64,000 nt of DNA from Schlesneria paludicola DSM 18645 (GTDB lineage: Bacteria > Planctomycetota > Planctomycetia > Planctomycetales > Planctomycetaceae). Of the stretch, positions 29,927 through 40,008 are shown piece after piece. The stretch spans positions 40,562 through 104,561 of the forward strand of contig CAMCMU010000011.1 of assembly GCA_945876035.1 (NCBI GenBank), in the 5' to 3' direction. The notes under the pieces are model-generated. The model saw nothing but the letters and a program-made list of their open reading frames with translations, had not been told where the DNA came from and ran no database searches. The first letter of the stretch is position 1, and each line of letters starts with the position of its first letter. The position numbers and the translations under genes were made by a program.

Positions 29927-31993
29927 TCAGCCAATGATCACGCGCGGTTGTTTGGTGGGGTCCCGCTCGGCCTTGGTGATGAGCTCGCGAACCAGCCATG
30001 GGATGTTCCCCTCACCAAACAGCACGAAGCCCAGATTCATGGTCAGTGGGTTCTCGTCGGACCACCCGAAAAGCAGTTCGGGGGGACTGCCGGACTTGGA
30101 CAGTTCCAGGGCGATGGAGGCGATGACATGTGCGATCGAAACGCAATTCGTCACCCGAATGATGAAGCGGCCCTCTTCGTTCGAGATATCCATCTCAGGG
30201 CTGTGATAGAAATCGCTCGCGTCCCCCACCGAGGCTTCAATGAAGACGATCGGCACACTTGGGCCCAGGTGATGTATCTGCCGGATGAGCACTTCTTTTT
30301 CGGCGAGCGACCGAGCTCCTCCGGCCCGGTGGGGTACCAGCACCGGGAATTCCAGATGCCGCAGGGAGTCCCACAGGAAATGCGATTCGTGGTTCACGAA
30401 TTGGAAGCTCACAAATCGCAGTTCGGTGCTGCGCATCAGACGCGACGTCAGCGAGGAAATCATCACGGCCACGATGAAGCAACTGGCGATCGCCATGCCT
30501 TCGGGCTTCTCGATGACGATCATCACCGTGACGTAAACAAACACCACTGCAATGAACACATACGGCCACACGATGCGATGGAACTTCGAGCCCTGCCGCT
30601 TGCGGTATTGATCAACGATCGTCGCCACGCTGGCGCTGGAGATCAGCATCATCACACCCGTCGCGTAGGCCCCGCCCTGGGCCTCAACATTGGCCCGAAA
30701 GACGAGGGTCACCGCCAGATTGATGAAGGTAAACAGCACCACCAGCGCTCGAAAGTTTGTGGCCCATTCGGGAGCCATGCCGTAGCGGGGCAGATAACGC
30801 GGCACCAGATTGAGCAGCCCCGACATCGCACTCGCACCGGCGAACCACAGGATCAGGACGGTGCTGATGTCGTAGAACGTGCCGAACACATTGCCGAACC
30901 ACGGGCAAATCGAAATCGGTCCCTGGCCGTGAGCCAGAAACGCCAACGCACGGTTCGCGGCCAGCCCCTCCTTTGCGAGTTCATGCGGCGGAATCAGCAT
31001 TGTGACCACCATCGACGATCCCAGCAGATACAACGACATGATCACCGCCGCCACGATCAGCAGCTTGCGCGTGTTCCGAATACGTCCCACAGGATTGAGC
31101 GGCGAATCAGTGCTGTCGCCGCGAATCATCGGCATGATGGCCACACCGGTTTCAAAGCCGCTAAGGCCCAGTGCCAGCTTGGGAAAGAACAGCAGGCAGA
31201 CGATGATGATCGCCCCCCAGCCCGGTCCCTGCACGGGAGCCTCTGCTAACAACCACCGTCCGGATTCCACGTCACTCCACCAGGCCGCGACCAGTTCGGG
31301 ATGCCCGAACAGATGACTCAAGCCCGCGATCACCACAATGGCATTCAGCACCAGATAGACCGCCACCAGTCCGACCGCGATGCCAATGACCTCACCAAAC
31401 CCGCGAATGAAGACGCCTCCCAGCATCACCAGCAACGTCATGGTGAGCACGAGCTGCCCCGAATAGCCTTGCAGCCAGAAGGGCATGTCTTGCCACAGCG
31501 GGTTGTGAATCAGGTGCTCGGCGGCATCCGCAGCGGACAGCGTTTTCGTGATCACGAAATCGGTCCCCGCGAAACCGAGCAGCACCAGCACCAGGAACTT
31601 CCCTCGCCAGCCATGCAACAGCTTTTCGAGCATGGCGATTGACCCCTGCCCCTGAAACGACTGTCCCGCGACGTAACAATAGACGGGCAAGGCACCGAAC
31701 AGCGTGACGAGCACCAGCAGCACCGTGGCCAGCGGAGCCAACCTCCCGGTCGCCTCGAACGCGATCGACGGCTGATAGCCCAGTGTGCTGAAGTAATCCA
31801 CGCCCGTCAGGCACAGTACCCACAACCAGAAGCTTTGATGGCCGGAGGGTGCTTCCGGCGGTAGATCGACGACTCTCGCACGGAAAGGGGCTCCCGCACC
31901 GGCTGGTTGAGGAGTCGGCGTCACCGGATCAGAATTCACGACCGGAGAGTCCTGAGAAACCGGCTGAGCAGCGTCGCCTGAAGAAGTGAACAT
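29927..31993 (-). CDS. APC-superfamily permease with cytoplasmic C-terminal domain
   Basis: 688 aa inner-membrane transporter. A Pro-rich N-terminus (about 45 residues) precedes roughly twelve membrane segments starting at FWLWVLCLTGVDYFSTLGYQPSIAFEA. LGLSGFETGVAIMPMI and MLIPPHELAKEGLAANRALAF are APC-like. Membrane segments end near residue 510; about 180 soluble residues follow (IVFIEASVGDASDF, NCVSIAHVIASIALEL). Substrate may be an amino acid or a cation such as potassium; it cannot be settled from sequence. The ATG at 31993 is assumed. It stands next to the GlmL remnant. Confidence 0.8.
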   Translation of the reverse strand: MFTSSGDAAQPVSQDSPVVNSDPVTPTPQPAGAGAPFRARVVDLPPEAPSGHQSFWLWVLCLTGVDYFSTLGYQPSIAFEATGRLAPLATVLLVLVTLFGALPVYCYVAGQSFQGQGSIAMLEKLLHGWRGKFLVLVLLGFAGTDFVITKTLSAADAAEHLIHNPLWQDMPFWLQGYSGQLVLTMTLLVMLGGVFIRGFGEVIGIAVGLVAVYLVLNAIVVIAGLSHLFGHPELVAAWWSDVESGRWLLAEAPVQGPGWGAIIIVCLLFFPKLALGLSGFETGVAIMPMIRGDSTDSPLNPVGRIRNTRKLLIVAAVIMSLYLLGSSMVVTMLIPPHELAKEGLAANRALAFLAHGQGPISICPWFGNVFGTFYDISTVLILWFAGASAMSGLLNLVPRYLPRYGMAPEWATNFRALVVLFTFINLAVTLVFRANVEAQGGAYATGVMMLISSASVATIVDQYRKRQGSKFHRIVWPYVFIAVVFVYVTVMIVIEKPEGMAIASCFIVAVMISSLTSRLMRSTELRFVSFQFVNHESHFLWDSLRHLEFPVLVPHRAGGARSLAEKEVLIRQIHHLGPSVPIVFIEASVGDASDFYHSPEMDISNEEGRFIIRVTNCVSIAHVIASIALELSKSGSPPELLFGWSDENPLTMNLGFVLFGEGNIPWLVRELITKAERDPTKQPRVIIG

Positions 31994-32277
31994 GAAGTTC
32001 CATCAAGACTGGCCGAGTGCAATCCACATCACACGTCCGGCAGGACTCGGGCGAAACTCCGGTGTGAACAGGTGTGAACACTAGCAACTACAGCGCTCGT
32101 CGGCTACAGCCTGACAGTAACCACGTCGGGCGTTGTTTGCGGCTCGTAATTTCGTCCGGCTCAACCGGCGTTCCAAGGAGGTCTATTGTAAGAATTCAAA
32201 TGGAGTTAGAAATCGAGTGGACTTCACGGCAAGAAGCCGTGTGAATCTCGCCGGCGTTTTGGTGCAAGGAACCATGG

Positions 32278-32511
32278 ATGGAACGGACCCTCTTGCCGTT
32301 GATCGATGATCCGAAGTGTTTTGAAATGGTGCCAAAACTGCGATGGCTCGACGGCGTGGCTGGTCCGCATTGCGACTCGGTGCAGGTGGCCAAGCGGGGC
32401 ATGATCGACAACAAAGACGTCGGCGACGTACCAACTGGGGAACGGAACCTCGTGCGGAAAATCACTCGCTGCGTGGTAGCCTATCTAAGATGCACCCCGT
32501 CGAAAGACTGA
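32278..32511 (+). pseudogene. IS1595-family transposase N-terminal remnant
   Basis: The reading LIDDPKCFEMVPKLRWLDGVAGPHCDSVQVAKRG matches the zinc-ribbon start of IS1595-type transposases (usually RWPDGVxCPHCGS). One cysteine of the ribbon is already Gly (GPHC), and similarity fades after KRG. The DDE catalytic part is absent. Confidence 0.7.
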
Positions 32512-32522
32512 TCATCTTCGGC

Positions 32523-32534
32523 TGACCTGCCCCC
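32523..32534 (+). repeat. Isolated IS3-type terminal sequence
   Basis: TGACCTGCCCCC is the same left-end sequence that begins the IS3-like copies at 34508 and 63645. Here no orfA follows, so this is either a solo end or a footprint. Confidence 0.4.
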
Positions 32535-32674
32535 GCAGTCGGCTCCTATCGCAATACTCTGCAGTGGTTTCTCGTTGATGTGCCAGCAGCGATCCATTAC
32601 GGTGTTCTCATACGTAATCTCATCGCTGTTCTGAGTTGTGCCTTTTGAAGTCCGCTGTTGCTTGAAAGCTGCCA

Positions 32675-34255
32675 ATGCTCTCTCGACCCTCGCGATTCTT
32701 TATGGTTATCGGACTCGTGATGGCCATGAGCACCGGCGCTCACGCCGAGCGAGGCAACCCCAACGTGCAGTTGGATGGGCAGACCATCGACATGATGGTT
32801 GGTGAATTCATGCGGGAACACCATATCCCCGGCATGACTCTCGCCATCGTGCAAGCACCGTATATCTCCCGCCTTGTGGGCTACGGCGTCTGTGACGTGG
32901 AGAAGGGACTGCTGGCTTCTCCGAAGACGCTCTGGAACGTCGGCCAGATGACGCAGGCCTACACCGCCGTGGCAGTCATGCAACTTGTCGAAGCTGGCAA
33001 GCTGACGCTTGATGACCCAGTGGGCAAGCACGTTGCGAGCCTGCCCGCGGCATGGCGAGAGATACCGCTCCGGCAACTGATGGCGCATACCTCAGGATTG
33101 CCGAATTACACAAAACAGGCGGCGTTTCAGCCCGCTGGCGAATACCGCTCTGAGGAAGTGATTGCCTTGGTCAAAGATCTTCCACTCACCAGTCAGCCTG
33201 GAACGCGAGTCGCCAACAGCGACACAGAATTTTTTCTTCTCGGACTCGTGATCGAGCACGCCTCCGGAACCCGTTACGAGGAGTATGTCACTCGCAACCA
33301 AATAGAAAGGCTTGGCCTCAAGAACACCAGCTTTGCAGCGGGTTTTGCCGGACGAAAGTCAGAGGTCGAAGCCAAGGGCGGAAAACACCGTAAATTCCTC
33401 ACAGACCGCTCTTCAATCGACCCTACAGAAGTAGCAGTCGGCACCGCTATGGAGGGCGGCGCACCGGCAGTTGTGTCGGCCAACAGCCAGAGCGGGTGGT
33501 TTGCGAACGGTGCGGTCTGGGCTTCGGCCGAAGACATCAGCCTGTGGGATGTTGGCCTCGCAGGCAACATGCTGATCAACCAGAAAGAGAACCGAGATTT
33601 TCTCTTTCACGCGGTGAAGCTCAACGACGGCATGGCCACGCCGAGCCACTGTGGCTGGCGATTTCTCGGTCACAAAGGTGCGATGGATATTCGCGGTGAT
33701 GTGCCCGGATTTTCCTGCCAGCTCAGCCGTTTTACAGATCCGTCGGAACTGCTCTGCGTGACCTTGTGTTGCAATAAGGGCGACGTGGAATTGTCGGAAT
33801 TGGCCCGCCGTATTGCTGGGGCATTCGACCGCAAGCTAGGCCCTCCAGTCAGTACGAAAGTGATGAAGTGCATGGAAAGTGCCTATTCGGCGAAGACGAC
33901 GAGTGACCGGCTCGTCGACGCCTTCAAGTCGCGAGGCGTTGGCTTGAAGGCACGCCTTTCCCTCGGCGCAACTGCAACAAAAGCCGGGCATGAACTTCCA
34001 CTCGTAGCCGAACAATTGATCTTTGAAAACACGGAGGCCGGCGTGCAGTTGATGCTCCGTCATCCGACGACGGCCATGGTCCTTCAGACAAAGATTCTCG
34101 TATGGCAGGAACCTTCCGGCGAGGTCTGGGTGGGCACGCACGATACAACAGAGGCGGCCGCAGCATCTGTCAACGACGGTGCGGACGACGCACTTCAGCG
34201 GATCGAGAATGAAATAGAAGCTGCGATGGCGTATGCAACGGGGGCACGTTTGTGA
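32675..34255 (+). CDS. Beta-lactamase-fold (serine hydrolase) protein without catalytic SxxK
   Basis: 526 aa. Signal peptide at residues 1-24 ending AHA. The fold is clear: REHHIPGMTLAIVQAPYI, TLWNVGQMTQAYTAVAVMQLVEAGKLTLDDPV, LRQLMAHTSGLPNY and GHKGA. Active members have GSxTK and YxN here; this protein has Q91-M-T-Q94 in place of SxxK and V179-A-N181 in place of YxN, so nucleophile, general base Lys and Tyr are all missing. It should be a non-hydrolytic penicillin-binding-like protein. The last 130 residues form a separate alpha/beta domain of unknown role. The gene reading is otherwise intact and full length. Confidence 0.85.
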   Translation: MLSRPSRFFMVIGLVMAMSTGAHAERGNPNVQLDGQTIDMMVGEFMREHHIPGMTLAIVQAPYISRLVGYGVCDVEKGLLASPKTLWNVGQMTQAYTAVAVMQLVEAGKLTLDDPVGKHVASLPAAWREIPLRQLMAHTSGLPNYTKQAAFQPAGEYRSEEVIALVKDLPLTSQPGTRVANSDTEFFLLGLVIEHASGTRYEEYVTRNQIERLGLKNTSFAAGFAGRKSEVEAKGGKHRKFLTDRSSIDPTEVAVGTAMEGGAPAVVSANSQSGWFANGAVWASAEDISLWDVGLAGNMLINQKENRDFLFHAVKLNDGMATPSHCGWRFLGHKGAMDIRGDVPGFSCQLSRFTDPSELLCVTLCCNKGDVELSELARRIAGAFDRKLGPPVSTKVMKCMESAYSAKTTSDRLVDAFKSRGVGLKARLSLGATATKAGHELPLVAEQLIFENTEAGVQLMLRHPTTAMVLQTKILVWQEPSGEVWVGTHDTTEAAAASVNDGADDALQRIENEIEAAMAYATGARL

Positions 34256-34507
34256 TGCCTCGAATTGAATCAGCGGCAACCCATTTCATTCCCTGACACT
34301 CGATCAGCCGGCGAGTCGATTCTCAATTCACCTCCGGCTCTGGTAGTGCCCACCTCGCCCTGCCACCAACCCCAGCCACTCGACCTTCTCGCGAATCCAT
34401 CCTGGGCCTGCCTGGCGCAAGACATTGTCCGGAAGCCTAGGTGCGTAAAGGCTTCGATTTTGTCGCCCGCAGTGACAGCCACCGGAACGACATTCGTGTT
34501 CGTTGAG
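34256..34507. other. Intergenic, no gene seen
   Basis: About 250 nt between the beta-lactamase-like gene and an IS3 fragment. No supportable feature. Confidence 0.5.
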
Positions 34508-34846
34508 TGACCTGCCCACCCCTCCCCCCCCTTCAACGGCACCACTCCCAGAGAGAGAATCTGGTGGTGTCACAACCAAAGGAGGGCATGCAATGCCCTG
34601 CGGAAAGAAAGAACTGGCCGAGCAGATCATTCCCGATGCTGCGAGAGATCGAAGTCGAGGTGGGGCGAGGCAAGACCGTTGCCGAGGCGGTCAAGAAGAT
34701 CGGTGTGACGGAGCAGACGTACTCCAGATGGAAGAAGCCGTACGGTGGCCTCTGGATAGACCGCGGCCAAGCGGCTGAAGGATCTCGAGAAGGAGAATAG
34801 CCGACTGAAGCGGCTGTTGGCCGACGCCGAACTCGACTCTGGCGTT
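34508..34846 (+). mobile_element. IS3-type element, 5' fragment with broken orfA
   Basis: Starts with the terminal TGACCTGCCC, then AAAGGAGGGCATGCA and an ATG at 34592. The orfA reads PCGKKELAEQIIP, then a one-base shift, then REIEVEVGRGKTVAEAVKKIGVTEQTYSRWKK (helix-turn-helix), another shift, then the leucine-zipper part LKDLEKENSRLKRLLADAELD, where similarity stops abruptly. Compared with the copy at 63645 it has at least two frameshifts and lacks the last dozen residues of OrfA and all of OrfB. Confidence 0.85.
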
Positions 34847-35001
34847 TTGTCAAATCGCCACGAAAATGCCCGAGCAGCGATAAACATTGTGGAGCACAAA
34901 AGGTGTCAGAGACCGTTCAACTGACACGGCCGTGAGCTTCGATTAATTTCTCGCTTGGCATTGCCCAAAGAGCAATCGTGTCATTCAAAGGAGCCGTATC
35001 C

Positions 35002-37112
35002 ATGTCGGCCCGCCGCGCGGAAGTACGATTGAAGCGGCAACCGATTATGATGATCACCCTCGGCCTGACGATTGCTTGGCAGTTGGGTTGCGGCGGAAGG
35101 GCCGACCAACCAGTAAAAGACCAGCCGCTTGCCGAACAAGTGGCGTCCGAAAAATCTGAAGACGTAAGCGAACCGGCCGGTGACGCAACATCCGACGGCA
35201 CGGTGAGCATCGCGACTCCGCGCCGAGCCTCGATTTGCTCTGGGAAGTCGATAGCAGCGAGCATGGCGATCTCTATGCGGTCGATTTCGCACCACGGGGC
35301 GACACGTTAGCCGTCGGTGGACGATCGGTCTCGCTGTGGCATCCCGGCGAAACAAAGCCGTTTGCCGAGTTGAACGAGGCGACCGTCGATTTCAACTTCT
35401 TGCAAACCGTCAAGGCTCTTGGCTATTCGCCGGACGGTGCGTTGCTGGCGATGGGCTGCGATGACGGATCGCTGCGCATCTGGTCGTTCGCAGAAGAAAA
35501 GCTGACGGTTCGAATCGATGCTCACAGCGAGGGAGTCACGGGATTGGCGTTTTCGCCCGATGGACTCCACGTTGCCACAACCGGCCAAGACCGCGAAGTG
35601 CGGATTTGGCGCGCCGATTCCGGCGCACAGGTGACCGCCCTGACGACCGACGACGACCGACTCTCGGCCGTGGCGTATTCGCCCAAGGGAGGCCTTCTTG
35701 CAGCCTGCGGAAAGGTGGCCACGGTTTGGGGCTTGGCCGATGGCAAAGTCCTGCACGTCTATAAGGACGACCTCGCGTTTCGAATTCCCGATGTGGCGTT
35801 TTCGCCAGACGGAAACCAGTTGGCGATTGCGGAGATGGCCATGAAGGGGACTCTCTGGGACGTGGCCGCATGGGAGATGAAGGCGACGCTCACGGGACAC
35901 GAGGGTCCGCTGTCACTCGTGGCCTACTCTTCCGACGGCACGTTGATCGCCACGGCCGCGCAGGAATATACAGTGCGGATTTGGGACGCTGGCGACGGAG
36001 CACTCATGCAGACGATCAGCACGGAAATCAATGGGAACACAGAAACTCCACGCGATCTGACATGGTCGGCAGACGGATATTTGCTGGCGGTCGTCACGGA
36101 CATGGGCAAGATCCGAATTTGGGGTCCAGCGAAGGCGGCCTTCAGTAGCCGGCCGGTCGAGGATTCGGTCCCAGCCAAATCGACTTTTCCACACCCGCCA
36201 GCGGCAGTCATGTCTGTCGAATCCGTCGGCCCAATCGTCGACGGTCCAGAACCGGCTACGACGTTCGATGCGCTGCAAGTAATCGACCTGCGAACGTTTC
36301 CGCGACCCAAAGAGCTGCAGAAGGCGAATGCCACTGGCACGCAACTCTTTTACTCGGGCCAGACCGATGCGGAACAACTTCTTCGCTTTTACGCGGACGA
36401 ACTGACCAAGGCTGGCTGGACCGATGCGACAGCGCCAATCGATGGAGGCGTTGAGACCGGACATCGCACGTTCGAGAAGGACGGGTATCGACTTGAACTT
36501 AGAGCCGGTGGCGTCACGGTCAGCCTCCGCAACGTGGGCAACTATGCCGTGAGCCGCTTGCCGAGATACCCCGATGCCGAAGACGTCACTGCTGACGGAT
36601 CGGTGAACGTGACGAAGGCCACGATCGTCGACGTTGAGGCATTTTTTTATCGTGAACTGCGGGCGCGGGGCTGGATCGCGCGCACGCGATTGAATTCGAG
36701 TGGAACGGAAGAACCAAATGACAGGAGCCTTCGCTTCAGCAGGAACGGGACGCTGGCGGATTATTTTATTTCCGCTCATTCCCGCGGCTATCCCGACAAG
36801 ACGCTGGTTCAAGCTTCGATCAGTTTGGCGGAGGATTCGCTGCCTGTTCCCAGCGAGGCGGAGTGGATTGAAGTCGACGACACGAATCGTGCAATGTGCT
36901 TCAACTGCCCCCTGAGCGTCACGCAACTCGCGGGATATTATCGGGCGCAGATGCCGACAATCGGCTGGACGCCTTTGGGAGACGGCCAGCAGACCGACGG
37001 TGGCGCCAGTCTGAGTTACCTCCGTGGGGACGACCTGCTCGAAGTCCGTCTGACCGCGACGCCCGAGGGCACGCGCGCCCGGGTAGGCGACGTCCCCAAC
37101 CATCTTTCGTGA
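35002..37112 (+). pseudogene. WD40-repeat lipoprotein with C-terminal GW modules, frameshifted
   Basis: The ATG at 35002 (AAAGGAG before it) begins a lipoprotein signal with lipobox QLGC, then an acidic linker. This frame runs off near 35220; after a one-base deletion the protein continues as LDLLWEVDSSEHGDLYAVDF and seven or so WD40 blades (VTGLAFSPDGLHVATTG, VRIWDAGDGALMQ) to about 36135. From 36270 come three modules of about 95 residues, each with a Pro/Ala start, a FYxxxLxxxGW core (FYADELTKAGW, FYRELRARGW, YYRAQMPTIGW) and a closing strand. A TGA at 37110 ends this frame, but the same frame resumes at once with a fourth module. Function unknown; outer-membrane or periplasmic. Confidence 0.8.
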
Positions 37113-37115
37113 ATC

Positions 37116-37595
37116 ATGCAAGTTGCGGGCGGGCGCACGTCGGTCGTGGGCAACACGGTCGACGCCGACGAACCCAAGAATGGGGGCATCGAGGCCGCGG
37201 ACGTGCCGATACCCCAAGATGCAACCAATGTGATGCGGAAGCGGCAGTCTGGCGTGATCCAATTCGAAACGGCACTGTCGCCAAAGGAGGCGGCAGCGTT
37301 TTATCTCGAGGCGATGAAGGCTCTGGGCTGGAAAGAGAGCGAGAACAATCTCGTAGACGACACCTTTGCGCGCATCGGGTGGACGCAAGGAGACGCCGAG
37401 TTGGGAATGCGCGCCAGCACATCCGGCGTGAACCTCAGCGGGAACGGGCTCTTGTGGAGCAAAGCGATTCCGAACGATGAGTTGCTGATTTCTTTCGCTC
37501 TCTGGCTCAAGCGAAACGGTGACGCGCCCGGACTCGAGCGACTCGACGACTACGTTCAAGAAATGAAGCCGCGAACGATGAAAGAAGAACGCTGA
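37116..37595 (+). CDS. GW-module protein, probably the separated C-terminus of the WD40 lipoprotein
   Basis: 159 aa in the same frame as the preceding gene, starting 3 nt after its stop, without its own ribosome site or signal peptide. It carries the fourth copy of the module: VPIPQDATNVMRK, then EAAAFYLEAMKALGWKESE, and ends in a charged tail. It is most simply the natural C-terminus cut off by a nonsense codon; independent translation by reinitiation is possible. Confidence 0.6.
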   Translation: MQVAGGRTSVVGNTVDADEPKNGGIEAADVPIPQDATNVMRKRQSGVIQFETALSPKEAAAFYLEAMKALGWKESENNLVDDTFARIGWTQGDAELGMRASTSGVNLSGNGLLWSKAIPNDELLISFALWLKRNGDAPGLERLDDYVQEMKPRTMKEER

Positions 37596-37601
37596 AAGAG
37601 G

Positions 37602-37629
37602 GACGCTGCGAAGTACTTTCTGCAGCGTC
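37602..37629 (+). terminator. Probable intrinsic terminator
   Basis: GACGCTGC (37602-37609) pairs with GCAGCGTC (37622-37629), then TTCTGT. It starts 6 nt past the stop codon of the GW-module gene, so it would end that transcript. Confidence 0.6.
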
Positions 37630-37872
37630 TTCTGTATCTCGTTTGAAAGCGTTATAAATTCGACGCGACCAGCAATGAGTCCGGTGGCGTGAGCCCAATG
37701 GTATCTCGTTTTTGTACCGGCAAGCTGACGCATGCCGCTCGCCAATTCTCTCCAGCATGACCGCGTGGAGTATCACCTGGCCATCCTTAGAACACGTCGC
37801 TCGCAGTGTAAATATAGAAATCGATAAAGCTCCGAAAAGCTCCGATTCTTGTTAAGAGGGGATGTAAAGTTC

Positions 37873-39813
37873 GTGTCTGAAATAGGTTCTCACAGGCCCC
37901 GTGAACTTCATTGGTACCACGCAGGGCCAATGCTTTTTGGCGATCTGGGTACGAGTAGGCTTTATGTTTTAGGTTTGGCATTTTTCTTTTCCCGCCATGC
38001 TTCCGTCATCCATATTTTTTGTGTCAACATCATTTTGATGTTAGTGGGTGCTTGCTATCTCATCATCTGCAAAAAATACCCAGATGGCGGTGGTGTCTAT
38101 TCTTCTGCCAAGCATACGAGCAAGGTTCTTGCGGTGATCGGTGGATTGATGCTTTCTGCGGATTACACCGTTACCGCATCGATGTCCTGTCTGGATGCTT
38201 TTCGCTATTTGGGAATCGGCGGCGAGTTGTGGGGAGTTCGCCTGAATTTGATTTGTACGCTTGTGGCAATCGGGTTGATCGGCGGAATCAACTGGTTTGG
38301 GCCGAGTGGCATGGGGCGTATTGCCTTGGTGATTGCGTTGGTGACGGTGGTCTTAACGGCGATCACGGCAATTTTCTCCCTCCCTTATCTGCACCATATA
38401 AAGATCGATTTTCCGGTACGCGAGCGTTACAGCCTAGAGGCATGGGGAGAGGCGTGGATTGCATTTACCGAGGTAGTACTTGCCCTCTCTGGCATTGAAG
38501 CAATTGCCAACATGACGGGCCTGATGGTTTCCCCCGTAAGGAAGACTTCCCGAATGGCAATTCTGCCCGTGCTCGTTGAAGTGGTGGTGTTTAATTTTAT
38601 TCTAACAGCTGCCATGAATGCGTTGCCAGATGCCAAGCTCGTTGACATTCAGGGGCATTATCTTGGTACGGATGACATGATGAATGTTCTTACTCTGAAT
38701 TATGTGGGTCCCACTTTCAGCCTCATCGGTTCGTTTGTGTTCGGCGCACTGCTGCTATCCGCAGTCAATACCGCAATGATCGATCTTGTGGCGATTCAAT
38801 ACATGATGGGTCGTGATGGGGAGGTTCCTTCTATCCTGTGCCAGCTGAATAAGCATGGCGTTCCGGGGTATGCTCTTGCGGTTGCCGTGTTAATCCCATC
38901 GGTACTATTGATCATTTTTTCCGATCTGACGCAGTTGGCTGGCCTTTATGCCGTGGGGGTAGTTGCAGCAATAACCATCAACCTTTTTTGCACAGGCTTC
39001 ACCAAACAATTCACATTGCTTTTATGGGAAAAACTGCTTCTTCGAAGTGTCGGATTTGTGATGGCGTGCATTTTACTGACATTGCTTTGGAACAAGACCT
39101 CGGCCCGGGTATTTTCCTTGGCCGTACTAAATTTCGGGTTGGCTGCACGGCTATTCACACTTTTAGGCAGAGCCGATTTGGGGTCAACAATGCGTCTGGG
39201 AGGGCGGTTTTTCTGTGGTCTTGGATTTGCTGGAATTGTCGTGCTTACCATTTACGCACCCGTTGGAGTTGGTGCAACTGGTTTTCTCGCTTCCGTGGGA
39301 ATAGCATTTTTCTTGATCGTGTTGGGCCAGATGGTGTCTGCCATAATTCCCGAAAAAGCGGAGCAGGTTCCGTTGGTAGATCTCGAGGGTGATTATACGC
39401 CCATGGCAACCTATTTGCTTTCTGTTTCAAAATCTTCGCCCTTGATTCAATCCGTCTTAGAGGAGGCCCGTGCGAGAAATTTCGGGATTGCAATCACCTA
39501 TGTCCGGGAACTTGCATTTCCGTTGATGGCTCTAGCTGAGCATCATACTTTGGAAGACGATGAAGAGGCCCGGGAAATTTTTGCCCAAGCCCAAGAATCT
39601 GCTCATCGTTTAGGGGTGCCCATAAAGTTTATCTATTTAGTAGGGGATTCGATTTCCCGACAAATCATCCAAGCTGCCAACGATTTGAAAGTCAAATGCG
39701 TTTTTCTGCAAATCACCAATCGGTCAGTACTTGCCCAGATCATTAAGGGTGATGTCGTCGCCACGATTGTGGAGCAAATGCCAAGAGATATTGAAGTTGT
39801 CATTCGTGCCTGA
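37873..39813 (+). CDS. APC-family permease fused to universal-stress-like domain
   Basis: 646 aa if started at the GTG at 37873 (AGAGGGG lies 11 nt before; a TTG at 37849 is possible). YHAGPMLFGDLGTSRLYVLGLAFF starts about twelve membrane segments, with KKYPDGGGVYSSAKHTS, ADYTVTASMSCLDAF and EVVLALSGIEAIANMTG typical of the family. From residue about 515 a soluble domain (PLVDLEGDYTPMATYLL ... VRELAFPLMALAEHH ... VKCVFLQITNRS) resembles a universal stress fold, probably regulatory. Third codon positions are visibly richer in A/T than in flanking genes, and IS3 fragments lie on both sides, which suggests acquisition by transfer. Substrate unknown. Confidence 0.83.
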   Translation: MSEIGSHRPRELHWYHAGPMLFGDLGTSRLYVLGLAFFFSRHASVIHIFCVNIILMLVGACYLIICKKYPDGGGVYSSAKHTSKVLAVIGGLMLSADYTVTASMSCLDAFRYLGIGGELWGVRLNLICTLVAIGLIGGINWFGPSGMGRIALVIALVTVVLTAITAIFSLPYLHHIKIDFPVRERYSLEAWGEAWIAFTEVVLALSGIEAIANMTGLMVSPVRKTSRMAILPVLVEVVVFNFILTAAMNALPDAKLVDIQGHYLGTDDMMNVLTLNYVGPTFSLIGSFVFGALLLSAVNTAMIDLVAIQYMMGRDGEVPSILCQLNKHGVPGYALAVAVLIPSVLLIIFSDLTQLAGLYAVGVVAAITINLFCTGFTKQFTLLLWEKLLLRSVGFVMACILLTLLWNKTSARVFSLAVLNFGLAARLFTLLGRADLGSTMRLGGRFFCGLGFAGIVVLTIYAPVGVGATGFLASVGIAFFLIVLGQMVSAIIPEKAEQVPLVDLEGDYTPMATYLLSVSKSSPLIQSVLEEARARNFGIAITYVRELAFPLMALAEHHTLEDDEEAREIFAQAQESAHRLGVPIKFIYLVGDSISRQIIQAANDLKVKCVFLQITNRSVLAQIIKGDVVATIVEQMPRDIEVVIRA

Positions 39814-40008
39814 CCCTCTCAGCAGATCCGGCGCAAACGATCTTGTCGCTTTCTAGCTCTTCTCCTTTGTTTTTTGGACTTGCTTTCTGTTGGCTCTGAG
39901 GTGGGCATAATAATCACCACGAAGCCCAACGGGAAACAAAAAGGGCATATTGTGCTTTACTGAATAAGTAGGATGTCTGCGATGGCCCAGTAGTGGCGGA
40001 TTTCCGAA

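Noticed and set aside
35913..37745. 610-codon open frame on the minus strand
   Set aside because: It lies antisense to the WD40/GW-module lipoprotein, has no ribosome site or family, and an Arg/Val/His-rich composition typical of reverse readings of GC-rich genes.
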